Shown here piece by piece: positions 1 to 11,153 of a DNA stretch of 64,000 nt; the first letter of the stretch is position 1; each line of letters starts with the position of its first letter. Made by a program: the position numbers and the translations under genes. The notes below the pieces were generated by a model, which had not been told where the DNA came from, searched no databases, and saw only the letters and a program-made list of their open reading frames with translations. Source of the stretch: Clavelina lepadiformis (lineage: Eukaryota; Chordata; Ascidiacea; Aplousobranchia; Clavelinidae); assembly GCF_947623445.1 (NCBI RefSeq), contig NC_135243.1:21646479-21710478 (forward strand), written 5' to 3'.

Positions 1-320
1 TACGCACCAATAACTCGACTAACTATTCTCTTTCGTTCTCTTCTCGCGGTCAGCTGGTCTTCCGCACAGCGGGGACGCGGCGTAACAAGAAGAATTTCTA
101 GAAATGTGTCACTTTTAGAAATACTTAATTTACACTAAATTCACTTTCTTTAGTTTTACAATTATGATGTATACAGGAAGCCAGATGATTTTTCTACTAA
201 CCTGTCAAAATCCGATCAGTTTATGACGTATAGTTTTCTAGTAATTAACGATTGAAAATGTGTGTGCGGGGTCGGCCACACCTAGTTTTTTAGTAAACTC
301 GCGAGCCTGGTTAGGATAGG

Positions 321-425
321 GTTAAAGGGGTAAAATGCATAGGAAGAAATCCGTTCCCGGCAGTTTTGTGTCGGATAGCGGGGATTCCGGTTCATCGGGG
401 TACGGATTAACGAGGTCCCACTGTA
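321..425 (+). repeat. Pogo-like repeat end, fragment
   Basis: This stretch is nearly identical to 3564-3668. Both end in a GGATTAACGAG(A/G)TC-CACTGTA motif that looks like the terminal repeat of a pogo/Tigger-type element next to a TA target. No other end of the element is visible here, so it is a fragment. Confidence 0.6.
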
Positions 426-437
426 CATACTGTATAG

Positions 438-930
438 CAGGGGTGGCCAAACTGCGGCTCTTTGAGCCTTTAATTGCGGCTCTTTAATGAATTTGCATTG
501 TTGAATTAGACATGCATTTTCCCGGTCTAGACGAGTTGTTTAATCAGATTATGAAACAATGCGTTCTATCACACGTAGTAACGATGGACTCATTGTTAGT
601 AATAATCAAATTACACTCCAAAAGGGACATTATTGTACAGAAGTGTGCTAACTTGTACACTGTAGTTAAGTAAACTGTCAGTTTGAAGCTGTACCTCAGG
701 GCTGACCTAGTTTTAAGTCTCGGTTACGGTTACACTAATAATTGCAAAAAGAGTGTGTGAAGCCCAGGTGGAGACTCATAGATTCACCATGCAGCACTAA
801 TGTTTATCAATAGCTACACTTCGTTGTAAGTGAATAAATTCGTGTTTTTTATTGTGCTTGTGTTGCGGCTCTTTTAAAGCTCTAATTGGTAATATGCGGC
901 TCGAGCATGAAGCAGGTCTGGCCACCCCTG
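438..930. mobile_element. hAT-type MITE, 493 bp, with 8-bp TSD
   Basis: The element begins CAGGGGTGGCCAAACTGC and ends GGTCTGGCCACCCCTG, an imperfect terminal inverted repeat. It is flanked by the direct repeat CTGTATAG at 430-437 and 931-938. An 8-bp duplication with CAGGGGT-type ends is characteristic of non-autonomous hAT elements. No transposase reading frame is present. Confidence 0.88.
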
Positions 931-945
931 CTGTATAGTGTATAC

Positions 946-1303
946 CAGGGGTCGGGAACCTTTTTGGCGAAGGAGCCATGAAAGCCACTTATTGTTAATT
1001 TTTTTTCCGTTAGAGCCATGTAATATTTTTCAACACTTAATGCAACTAACGTGTGCATTTTTAAGCAAAACCAACTATTTTAGACAACGGTAAATGTCTG
1101 AATTTACTCTTTAATAACATGCTAATTACTGTTAATGCGATTTCTGGTGCTGCATGGTACAGAAATTACAAAACTACAAATAACAGAAAAGTTTTATTCG
1201 TAACAATTGTGCTAAGAAATGCCAGCTTAGATTTATCTGCGAGCCAGATGCCGCCATCAAAAGAGCCATATCTGGCTCGCGAGCCATAGGTTCCCGACCT
1301 CTG
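946..1303. mobile_element. hAT-type MITE, 358 bp, with 8-bp TSD
   Basis: Ends are CAGGGGTCGGGAACCTTTTT and CATAGGTTCCCGACCTCTG. The target duplication GTGTATAC lies at 938-945 and 1304-1311, and its first base is shared with the TSD of the preceding MITE. A second copy of the same length lies in opposite orientation at 21943-22300, with the same internal text around the repeated 'gagccat/ggctcgc' words. It is non-coding. Confidence 0.9.
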
Positions 1304-2934
1304 GTGTATACGCTTAAAGTTTGGTTAAAACTAGAGTAATCCACAATTCACAGGAGAGGAGAGGGAATAAATAGACTGAAATATTGGCAACCAATAGACT
1401 TGGTGTGGAGAATGAAATATCCGCCGAATACGAGTATTAAACGTCATCCCAATACCAGGGCATCACACTAACACCCGCTCTTCTAATAGTCTCGCAGTTA
1501 GGGTATTTGTGTTTAGCAAATGTATTTTTAAAAGCTTGTCTTCTCTGTCTGTCGCCTGTACGACGTCAGTAATGTTTCGATTTGTGGAACACATCGTAGA
1601 AATCTACGTACACTGGCCGGCTTAACTAGTCGAACGAGGCCGCGCGCGATACCTTTTCTCCCGACAGCCTGGTCGACGACAACATAAAATAGCGAACAAA
1701 TTAAATACAGTAACCCAATGATTTGGACTGCTCGTTTCTGAATGAAAATTTAAAGGGTTAGTTTTTAGTAATAGTTTTGTTCATAGTTTAGTAATAATAA
1801 CAGTAACAGTTTAACAACTACAGTATATTTAAATAATATCTCTTAAAAGCATAAAACGTAAACTTACCCTCCTATAAAACAAATGCAAATATCTGATAGC
1901 AATTTTTACAAGTTATAAATGATCTTCTATTTCTTTCCCACCTCTTTCTAATTCCACAATTGTAAATAACCTATACTGTAATTATTAAACTGGTTACTGT
2001 CTTTTATCTAGTATTTATACTTTAACCTCACAAAGTAATCTATTAGTTAATAAGAACTGAAAAGGCTGAATTAACAACGAAATATCATCACTTATCCAGG
2101 ACTTGTGTACGTCTGAACAATAGAAGACGAAGACGCACAATAAATGGCGTCAAACGAAGGAATCTATCATACACAGAATGCAACCCCCCCCCCCCCCCCC
2201 CGCTATAAAACGCCCAAAGAATAATGGAAAAGAGAATGAAAGGATTTCACGAAACCTACTAATGTCTAACCAAAATGAATGGCCAGTCATAATGGAGCAG
2301 TGATTTAATATCATCAAAGCCTCACCACAATAACTGTGATCTATGGCAATAATAAATGATTTTGTACAAGCTAAGCTATAGTATATGTTATACCAAATTA
2401 AAAACGTATCAACTGAACAGTTGAAGTAGCCTTTTTTCTTTTGTTCGATTTGGCGGCATAACTTTTCATCATTTTATATCAAAATGATAACTACAGTAAT
2501 AACTTAACACCAAGTAATCTTGCTACAATTTCCGGTGGATATTTTTCTCTGGTTACATTGCGGTTTAATGTAATCAATTAATCGCTCTGTTGCACACGCT
2601 TAGTGACGCGTAAACTACTTAAAACCTTTTGCTGATGTACAGTGCTAAATGAAGCAACAACTAGTCTACGATTACTCTTATATCCTCTTGGGATTGAAAG
2701 AATAAAATTAAGTCTCGTACTCCAGGGCTCGTGGTAACTCGTGGTGGTTTTTGTTTGTCCATATTTTATGTATCACTGTGTTGTTTGACGAGTTAAACTT
2801 TCTCGGCCAGGGACAAGTGTCTTGAATAAATTTTGACACCATCTTTTCTGGAAAGTTTGACGAATCTTTTCTCCGACTATCCAAAACTCTTGCAAAACAA
2901 CCGTGTTTTTTATTTAGTCAACGTTAATCCTCGT
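1304..2934. other. Intergenic, no gene seen
   Basis: I find no supported exon, RNA gene or transposon end here. The only notable structure is a run of 18 C at 2184-2201. Confidence 0.6.
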
Positions 2935-3668
2935 TAACCTCCTTAATCCGGGCCACTTCGTTTCGTCAAAAAATATCGGTTTAGCGGGGTTTCCGGATTA
3001 TCGGAAAGAAAAAAATCAATCAATCCTGCAAATGCAGCACCGTGCTCAAAACGCAGTATGCACCTTACTCCAATTCTAAGTGCCGACTTTCTGGCTGGAC
3101 AGCAACTAAAATAAAATTGTATTTTTTGTATGATCCAACCCAGTGTCGAACCCCAGAACCACCGTATTTAAGACGAATGCTCTAAGCCAGAAGTGACGAA
3201 CATGCGGTCGCAAATTGGTTTGACAACCGCTCTTGCATGGCGAAGCATTCCGGCGGGACCAGCAGTCTTGAACTTTCTTTGACCTGTTTCTAATCTTTGC
3301 GCAATGCGATATCAAAAACTGATAGAACTGATACAGTACAACGTTTTATGCAACGCAACCTAATTGACCACAACGTTGACCAATTATGCGTAGATAAATA
3401 ATTAATCGGCTATTGTTTCGTCAACTAACTACATACTGTATTAGGACGATCGTGAATCATTTTCGCTTAACTGTTAATAATCCGGTTGATCGGATTTTAT
3501 TGCTATTGATTTAGCACATTTGTTACAAAACTTTTGTATCGGAGTCGGACAGCGGGGTTTCCGGATTAAAGGGGTAAAATGCATAGGAAGAAATCCGTTC
3601 CCGGCAGTTTTGTGTCGGATAGCGGGGATTCCGGTTCATTGGGGTACGGATTAACGAGATCTCACTGT
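2935..3668. repeat. Composite repeat: pogo-like ends around a tRNA-like module
   Basis: The left part reads ACCTCCTTAATCCGG and the right end, reversed, reads CAGTGAGATCTCGTTAATCCG. These are degenerate inverted repeats of the CAGT..CTCGTTAATCCGG type found on pogo/Tigger elements. Inside, on the minus strand around 3130-3230, lies a tRNA-like head with a TGGCTTAGAGC A-box-like word and a GGGGTTCGACACTGG B-box-like word. The same module recurs on the plus strand at 18430-18690. The short frame at 3579-3863 falls inside the repeat and is not a gene. Confidence 0.55.
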
Positions 3669-4309
3669 AATTCAATTAGTGTCACCAGTGAGAGTGAAAA
3701 ATGCAATGCTGCATCAGTGCGAAAGTTTATTTTCCGTTTCCATGTCATAAATCAACATTTTCAACGTTCAAGCCACTTGACGTGTAACAAGATACCCACT
3801 AAGCCTACTAAGGCTAAGCTCAAAAGAACAAAACTCGAAATAAAATGTGCTATGCACGAATAAATACAGTAATACAAGCTATCAGTAATAAAGTAATCAT
3901 TAATGATAATTAAATTATCAGTAATAGAAATACGGTATCAGTAATATAAGCCTATATTTAACTTGACGTCATCAAAAGCAAAAATGCAAAACCATAGGTA
4001 AGTTGTGAGAAAAAGGCTCCGATAAGGCGTTTGACGTCACAGTCAAGTATTGTTAAATCAATTCTACCAAAGCTTTATATCTGCTTTTTTACCGGAATTG
4101 TCTATTTTACTTATTACAGGTTGGTGACATACCCGGAGTTGTTTAGGGGACGCTAAAAATCCCAGCAAGGAAAAAATATATATTAGTACGATTTAAACCC
4201 GGTTAACGAGCCAATTATCGCACAATTTTCGATTGTCACCGATTTTATTGTTGACTTTTTTGATTTTTTATCATCGTTATTATTTTGCCCAAGTACATTA
4301 GAATGGTCG

Positions 4310-4385
4310 CATCACTGGGTATCGAACACCACAACACGAGTTGCGTTATTGTAAGTTTAGAGCCCTAACCAATACGTTACTGTAT
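4310..4385 (-). repeat. tRNA-like SINE head
   Basis: Read on the minus strand, the segment has an A-box-like GTATTGGTTAGGGC word and a B-box-like GTGTTCGATACCC word about 40 nt apart, the layout of a tRNA-derived SINE promoter. The flanks do not form a good acceptor stem, so I do not call it a functional tRNA. Confidence 0.4.
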
Positions 4386-4466
4386 CCTTCAAAAGTTGCC
4401 TTTATCGTTTCTCGTACGCAAGAGCTTGCCATTTGTCACAAAGTTATAATAAGCTATATCCTACAC

Positions 4467-4499
4467 GTTTGTTTGTTTGTTTGTTTGTTTGTTTGTTTG
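4467..4499 (+). repeat. (GTTT)8 microsatellite
   Basis: Eight uninterrupted GTTT units are seen directly in the sequence. Confidence 0.95.
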
Positions 4500-7400
4500 A
4501 CTATGGTTTTGTAATAAGTACTTAAACTTATTTTTGTGTTTTTCCAAAATCTGAGGCGGTCGACCTGCCAAACACACTATCATTGAGAAATATTCGTTTT
4601 TAAACTCAATAAATTAACGAGTCTGTTTTCACTTAAAGTCGAAGTTTGTATAAGCTTTGTTTAATCACTTACACATGTCTCTAAGAAACATTAGTGATTA
4701 ATTAGAATTAATCTAAGAAAAACTAGTTGCCGTTATAAAATATTGAGAATGATTTGAGGTCAGACAGTGTAACGAAAATTTGTACTATAGAGTACTTACC
4801 CTGAAGATTTTCAGAGCAGATTGAAATATACTTTAAGTTATGTTTTATTTTATTGTCTTTACGCCGCTTGTTATCAAACTATTTTCAATTACATGTTTAA
4901 ATTATTGTCCACGTATTATTTAAGAGCTGTAACACCGTTGTAACACCGTGTTGCCGATGTACCTACATATGTGTCGCGTTTTGAACTTTTTGATGATTGA
5001 AGTAGTTTGCATTTTGTATCATGTTTGCTTGTACACGTTTTAAAGCACTTCACTTTGCGTCTGACCTTCCGTAGCCATGACACACTGCGTCTTTTGATTA
5101 GCTGTAGACAAATGGACCTTTGGTAAGAATGTTTAGCCTGGGTTTGATGCCTGGCCGAGAAAGTCGATGTATGCTGGTGTTTACTGATCAAACGTTTGGT
5201 GAATTTTAGCTTTTGAGACGCTGTTAGAGGGCAAATAGATCAGCAACAAATTCCAAGGTTACACCAGTATAATCATAATCAAAATTAAAGTCTGTGTATT
5301 GGTCAGGCAGGAAACCCGTCTGTGTCCAACGGATCCGCGCATATTTACTAGTAGGGCATATCTGGAATTCCGCAGCGTAATCAATTATGGAAATAAACCC
5401 TGTAAATTTTAATAATCTCACTCTAAGAAACTCGGAAATGCTGTAATAAGCTCTTTTCAGGGAAAACTAACAAAGCAGGCGGTATATGCTTTTGCTGTTA
5501 TTTCATGATGAACTTCTTACCTGACAAAGCAGGCGTGATGGGGTTAACGTATCAACCATTGATAGTTTGCTGGAGAATGTTTACTGTATCATGTAATTTG
5601 TAAATATTGACGTCAAAATGGTTCAAAACAGAAAGTGAAAACTCTTAACAAAACATTTTAACACGGTACGAAAATATATAAAGAAAATGTAATACTAGTC
5701 AATATATATCTGATGTTTTTTAGACTTAACAATTAATTTATTAAACGTAATAGTATTCGAGTATATACTGTATATCATGGTTAGCATAACACATTAATAT
5801 TAGTATCTATCTCCAAACACGTTAAGTTAAAAAAGGAAGTTGTAAAGTTATCGATAAACACTGACACAACACGACTCTGCGATTTTAGTTTATAATAGAT
5901 AATAACTGTGCATGTTTATTATTTTATTCGAATGTTAAGAAAACGTCTCTATAAGTTGTATTGAATTAATGCATGCATGTAGAACTCTTTTGGCATAGGT
6001 AGCATTTACCAACAAATGTTCAACAGCAGATTGTCATCGAAAATTATCACGTGACCGACATTTTAATTCAAGCGTTTTGGTATCAGCATGTAAATAGAAC
6101 GGGGTTTTCTATAATATGTCTATTAAAGAAACGTGTAGATTTGCTGTTTCGTGATTGTGATAGTCGATGACTTACTGACTGTAGCGAATTGATCAGGAAA
6201 TTGTGACGTTGTGAAAGGTGAAACTTTATTGATTTTAGCGCTGAAATAGCTCAGGCTTGGGGCAAGCAGGGAACTTCGGCTGCTATAGTGTAAGTGTAAT
6301 AAATTGGAAATTTTAGGTAGACTATATGATGGTTGTGTGAAGAAACAGCCAAAGCTTGCATACTGACAGACTTAAAATCGATAACTTTTGTATTGGTGTA
6401 TTGTATTGGTTAATTTTCTCCACTAAGCCTAACTGTGCGGAGTGAAAGTTAAGATGTTAACCATTGTAGTTATAGCACAATAAAACACATGCTCACGAAC
6501 AATTAAAGAGCAGGAAAAAGCGGCGTAGCCCAGGGGCTTAAAACATGCAAGATAGCAATAATAGAATTCTGCTATAAGATGATAGGTTAGCATGGCCACC
6601 AAATTCACAAAATAATTCCTAAGGTTAACGAATTTAAAACCAAAATATCACGAACTACGAATCAAATAGGCTACACTATTTAAAGATGTAGTGAACATGT
6701 TCCCTTGAGATGAACTTTTCGGATAGACTTTTCGAAATAGACTTTGGACAATCTCCTATTATATCTATAGACTATAGATTAGCAAGATCGTATCATTCTA
6801 AGATAGTATAAGGTTTACAAACCCACAGCTTATAACCGTCGCCGCATATAGCAGACTTGCACTATGTTTGCCACCAGGCATAATTTCGACAACAAGCTGA
6901 GGTGCTCAACTGGTGTTGTAGTAGTAGAAATGTTCTCAATGTATTTATAAATCTATCAATTTAACAAACCTACGTGAGTTTCTATGATCCATTTGTAGCA
7001 TTTAGTTTGTCATTTTCCGTCCTCACGTTATAGCTACTCTATGCCGTTGTCCAATGTAGGATGTACGCTTACAATGATTGCTTTCTTTCTTTCTAGTTAA
7101 GACTAATGCCGACTTATTGACTGTTCTACGGCTATCCCTATGGTATGTTCTGATTTTAAAGACCGTTTTTAATTCATGGGTATAGGCGGTCTACTGTGTT
7201 TGTAGTCTTGACTTTAGGTGGGAAAAAAGTTTGCTGTTTTGCCCTTTGTTCTATATTACAAGTATGCAAATTAAGTTAACGTGGCGTAAATTTTGTTATA
7301 TTGTTTATTGGTGCAATTATCCGGCGCACTAGAAACAAAATTTCCAGTAGGGGCTATAGCCTATCAGTACTTTTTCACACAACTATTACACTGATCAACA

Positions 7401-7749
7401 CAGTTTTTGCGGCAGACTGTGTTGGGGTCTTTTTACCTAATTTTGGGGTGCTGAATCCGAATCTGGCATTTTTTTTCTATCACATCACGTTTTTGAAATA
7501 ATAGATATGTTCATTATAAATAATACCGCAAATCAGTAACTGCCTTGAAATGTAGAGGTTGTTTTAATCAAAACTGCTGGAACGCTTAATCATGCAAAAC
7601 ACGAACACAAAGCCTCGAAATCGTTTAAAAAACATCACTAGAAACTAACCGTTGAACAATCAATGTAATGATACAGAAATGCCGCAATCTTTAAGAGCTC
7701 GAAAATTTTTGTTTTAATGGCGTTTGTTTATGGGTAGTGGTGTAATTTT

Positions 7750-8635
7750 CTCCCTTCAAGTTCCAGCATAGTAATCTGCCATCATGTGGCAGTCCCATCG
7801 GCCTTGGTAGCGCTCTTTCATATAACTCTTATGTCTTGGTGAAAGTGCTCACCTTATTCTTCACTGAAGTCCCCAAGGTTTTCAGAAAAGTAGCCTAATC
7901 TAAATGATTTTTCAGAAAATGCATTTTTATGCTCATATTGCATTTCATCGCTTGCATGCCAGATAACATTTCTTTTAAGAGGTCTCGATAGTTCTCTGCC
8001 TTTCTGTTGCCAAAGGAGTTACTAACAACTAAAGAAAAAGCATTCCAAGCCCTTGCTTCAACTGTGTTCATTGATGGTGCAAAGTTTGGATCTCTGAGCA
8101 GCTGCCTTATTTGTGGGCCACTAAAAACTTCAGCCGTTTTCTTTCTTTTCTTCACTGAGACTTGGGAAGGCTTAGCAGATGTACTTAAAGCAATTTCCAT
8201 TGTGATCAAGAGCCTTAGCATACCATTTCATTGCCCCAAGTTTGACGGAAAGTAGCAGCAGGATGATCTTCTTGGTATCTACTAACTGGTTATGAATGAT
8301 ATTTTTCTCTCCAGGTGTTAAACTTCTCTTTTCTGGCTACTTATCTTTTATCCAATGCTCATCTATGGCTCTGCTATCCCAGTAGTAGAGAAAACAAGGG
8401 TATTTGGTGTAACCACCTTGCTGTCCTAACAGAAGGTTCATTATTTTTATGTCTACACATAATCCCCAGCCATGATCACTGTACTTCAGTGTTTCCAGCA
8501 CATCCTTAATGTTTTCATACGTTTCTTTGACTGTCACAGAATGTCCTACTAGAATCGATGCATATTTATGTCCATTGTGAAATAACATGCACTTCAGGCT
8601 TCGTTTTGAGCTGTCAATTTTCTTGTACATTATAC
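7750..8635 (-). pseudogene. Decayed transposon-associated protein
   Basis: Two frames on the minus strand, 8630-8337 then 8221-7895, with remnants to about 7760, read as consecutive pieces of one protein. Recognisable phrases are LLGQQGGYTKYPCFL and, further on, FLKNHLD, FSENLGDFSEE and ERYQGRWD. I know these from a protein repeated in many invertebrate genomes and thought to be transposon-encoded, though I cannot name its family with certainty. The copy is broken by a frameshift between the two frames and by stop codons after FLKNHLD and after FSEE. It stands alone, with no visible terminal repeats. Confidence 0.6.
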
Positions 8636-8923
8636 GAACAATGTTATGTTTATTGTTGACAATGTTTACGTTTTACTAAAGAGCAGGGTGCTGTCACAAA
8701 AAGCATTGGCCTTTTAAATCTTCAGGGCAGATGTATACAAATAAAGACGGTAACTCAGTAATGAGCTACCAAACGTGATGTATAAACCAAGCGCGATGTT
8801 TAAAGATGGTAACTAAGTAATGATAAACGAAAGAAAAAATGAATACGTCCACATATATTTTCGAAATTCGAAAAGAGGTCCGTGATTGAAAAACGACTGA
8901 GAACCAATAGAATTAGGGTTACC

Positions 8924-9936
8924 ATATTTTCGGGGCCTAAAATCCGGACACTCTTTGGTGCCCACTAGCGGTTTTTAAAATGAGTTATGAACACATTGTC
9001 TGTCAATATGACGTCACACTAGCAATGCCCCACCTTGACGGTGCGAACAAAACCCACGGCCCACTTCGAAATCATATAGAATTAAACAAACGACAATTTC
9101 CTTGGTATTCTAATTTGGTCTGCAACAGACTTCTTGTTGAGCTATTTTTCTACTGCTTTCACTGCTTTATAATTTTCTTCAGCGAATATACGCTCTTATC
9201 GTTTCAGACATGTTCTAAATTTTGCAATATCGACCAAGATATAAGGCCTTCAGCTACTAGCCCAGCTCCACTTATCCATGTATGACTGCAATTGTATCCC
9301 AAATAGAGCGCTGTATTGTCCTTTATGACGTAACAATGAAATTATTACCCGTAACGCAACAAACAATTTAAAAAAATTCCCACCCGATTCGTCTGCTCTC
9401 CGCCCATTAAAATGGGTGGAAATGCGGTAATATTCTCCCATTCGAATGGCAGGAAGTATGCCTTTCTTACTATAGAGTAAGAAATGTGCATTTGGAATGG
9501 GGAGATGTTTAGTTCGGCAGAAATATCGTTTGTGGGAAACCCCATTGCTGAAAGCAGGTCCATTTTAATGGGCGGAAAAATAGACTAATGGCGTTCACAA
9601 ACCATACTTGTGCCGAAGTAAAATTCTCCCCATTCCAAAGGCATATATATCTTAGTCTAGGGTTAGAAAGGCATACTTTCCACCATTACAATGGGAAAAA
9701 ATTCCCGTACTCTGGACCATTTTAATGGGAGGAAAGTAGACGAATGGGGTGAAATTCTGGACATTTAAGCATATTTTAGCATTTCCCCCCGGACGCACTT
9801 TGAACCATAGATATCTTATATATAACGTTATATACGTACAGTATGTTATATATATGTTATTATATATAAGATATCTATGCTTTGAACACTAAAATTCCGG
9901 ACATATCCGGGGAAATCCGGACGTATGGCAACCCTA
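8924..9936. mobile_element. Non-autonomous transposon with AGGGTTGCCATA-type ends
   Basis: The left end reads AGGGTTACCATATTTTCGGG with a following CCGGAC. The right end, reversed, reads AGGGTTGCCATACGTCCGGA. The two are imperfect inverted repeats. A related end (CCGGACGGTATGGCAACCCT) occurs at 49510-49530. The interior repeats motifs such as 'ccattttaatggg' in both orientations and has no intact reading frame. I see no clear target duplication. Confidence 0.5.
9806..9879. mobile_element. 74-bp MITE with 20-bp perfect TIRs and 8-bp TSD
   Basis: The arms at 9806-9825 (starting CATAGATATCTTATAT) and 9860-9879 are perfect inverted repeats around a 34-nt loop. The insert is flanked by CTTTGAAC at 9798-9805 and 9880-9887. 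It sits inside the 8924-9936 element. The 8-bp duplication fits the hAT, P or Merlin superfamilies; the ends alone do not decide. Confidence 0.8.
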
Positions 9937-9945
9937 GAGTCTAGA

Positions 9946-10231
9946 GGTTCCACGACAATTAACCGTGGGAAATTGACCGCGAACAAACTCACCGGGGACA
10001 ACTGACCGGGGGACAACTGACCGTGACGTAAATTTACCTAGAACCAACTGACCTTAAATCATATTATCACTTAAATCATATAATTTGAATAAACAACAAT
10101 GCTAATTTGCGTAAAAAATAAAAATAAAATGCGTAGCGGTTGATTTGTGTCGCCGGCCAATTTGTTGACGGTCAGTTGACCACGACCAATTGTCGCCGGT
10201 GAATTTGTTCACGGTCAATTGACGTGATCCC
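9946..10231. mobile_element. Mutator-like MITE, 286 bp, with 9-bp TSD
   Basis: Terminal repeats start GGTTCCACGACAATT on the left and GGGATCACGTCAATT on the right (reversed), and similarity continues for tens of bases through internally reiterated 'gacaactgaccg' words. The direct repeat GAGTCTAGA flanks it at 9937-9945 and 10232-10240. A 9-bp duplication with long imperfect terminal repeats is typical of Mutator-like elements. There is no coding sequence. Confidence 0.8.
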
Positions 10232-11153
10232 GAGTCTAGACTAGATTAAAGTTTACTGAAAGTGAAAACTCAGTTATTTTGTGCTACAACAAAACTTCCA
10301 CCTGAGGTTTCATCATAGGTGATTTCAATAACAATATTTGATCTTTTGCTGTTATACGCTCACCGTACCGTCACTAACGAAAGTTAAAATTTGATTAATT
10401 TATGAAATTGGGGATAATGCGCAGCGAAAAAACCTGACGTGATAGAGCAATTCTGAGCTCAGAATTGGATTCAGCAACCAAAACTTAGCCTAAATCAATA
10501 ATCAAAGTTCATGCAACAAAAATTTTTTTGTTTTTGTAGACCAGTGTTATTTTATCTACTTGAGTAGTTGGCGGCAGGTAAAGTAGATACTTATTTTACT
10601 GGCTGCTGAAGTTGCCTTGAAAAAGGAGTAAACTGCAATAAGGCTACTCTTTGAAATAAAAAATTTTCTAATTTTCCACCTAAAATGACATAGAATAGAT
10701 TACAACATTATAGCTCATACCTAGTCAATTTAAAACTAATTTTCTCAAACCAAACTCTCACCTACTGGAAAGTTTAAATAAAACTTTGAATAGCTAAAAT
10801 CAAATTTTTACATGCCCATTCTCCTAACCTAACCGAATATCTTCAACAACAGGCTGCGTGACCTACATACGGTAAAATAGTCACTCTCAAAATTAAATGC
10901 ATGTGCTTAGAATATTCATCCTATTTTGTATCTATCTTTGATTTTCTTTAATTTTTAACAAGGTTTCAAAGTAATAAAATATCTTGTTTTATTAAATATG
11001 AATCTATATAGTTTAACAGTGAAATGATTTAATTTTGTAAAAGCTTCAATTAAGTTATTTTGTTAAACATGTGTTCGCTCGATTTGTTTTCGTAGGTAGG
11101 GTCATTTTCCATTGTTGAGTCGGGAGTCCACAAGTTGTGGGTGGCTCTTTCAC

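Larger units (their letters stand above)
3669..7749. other. Intergenic, no gene seen
   Basis: There are only short, compositionally random frames in this region. It contains one tRNA-like repeat and one simple repeat, listed separately. Confidence 0.55.

Noticed and set aside
3579..3863. 94-codon plus-strand frame starting MHRKKSVPGSF
   Set aside because: It begins inside a repeat that also occurs at 321-425 and runs into unrelated DNA; no splice context or family match.
4916..5421. Minus-strand frames of 91 and 65 codons
   Set aside because: Random composition, no splice sites in register, no recognisable motif.
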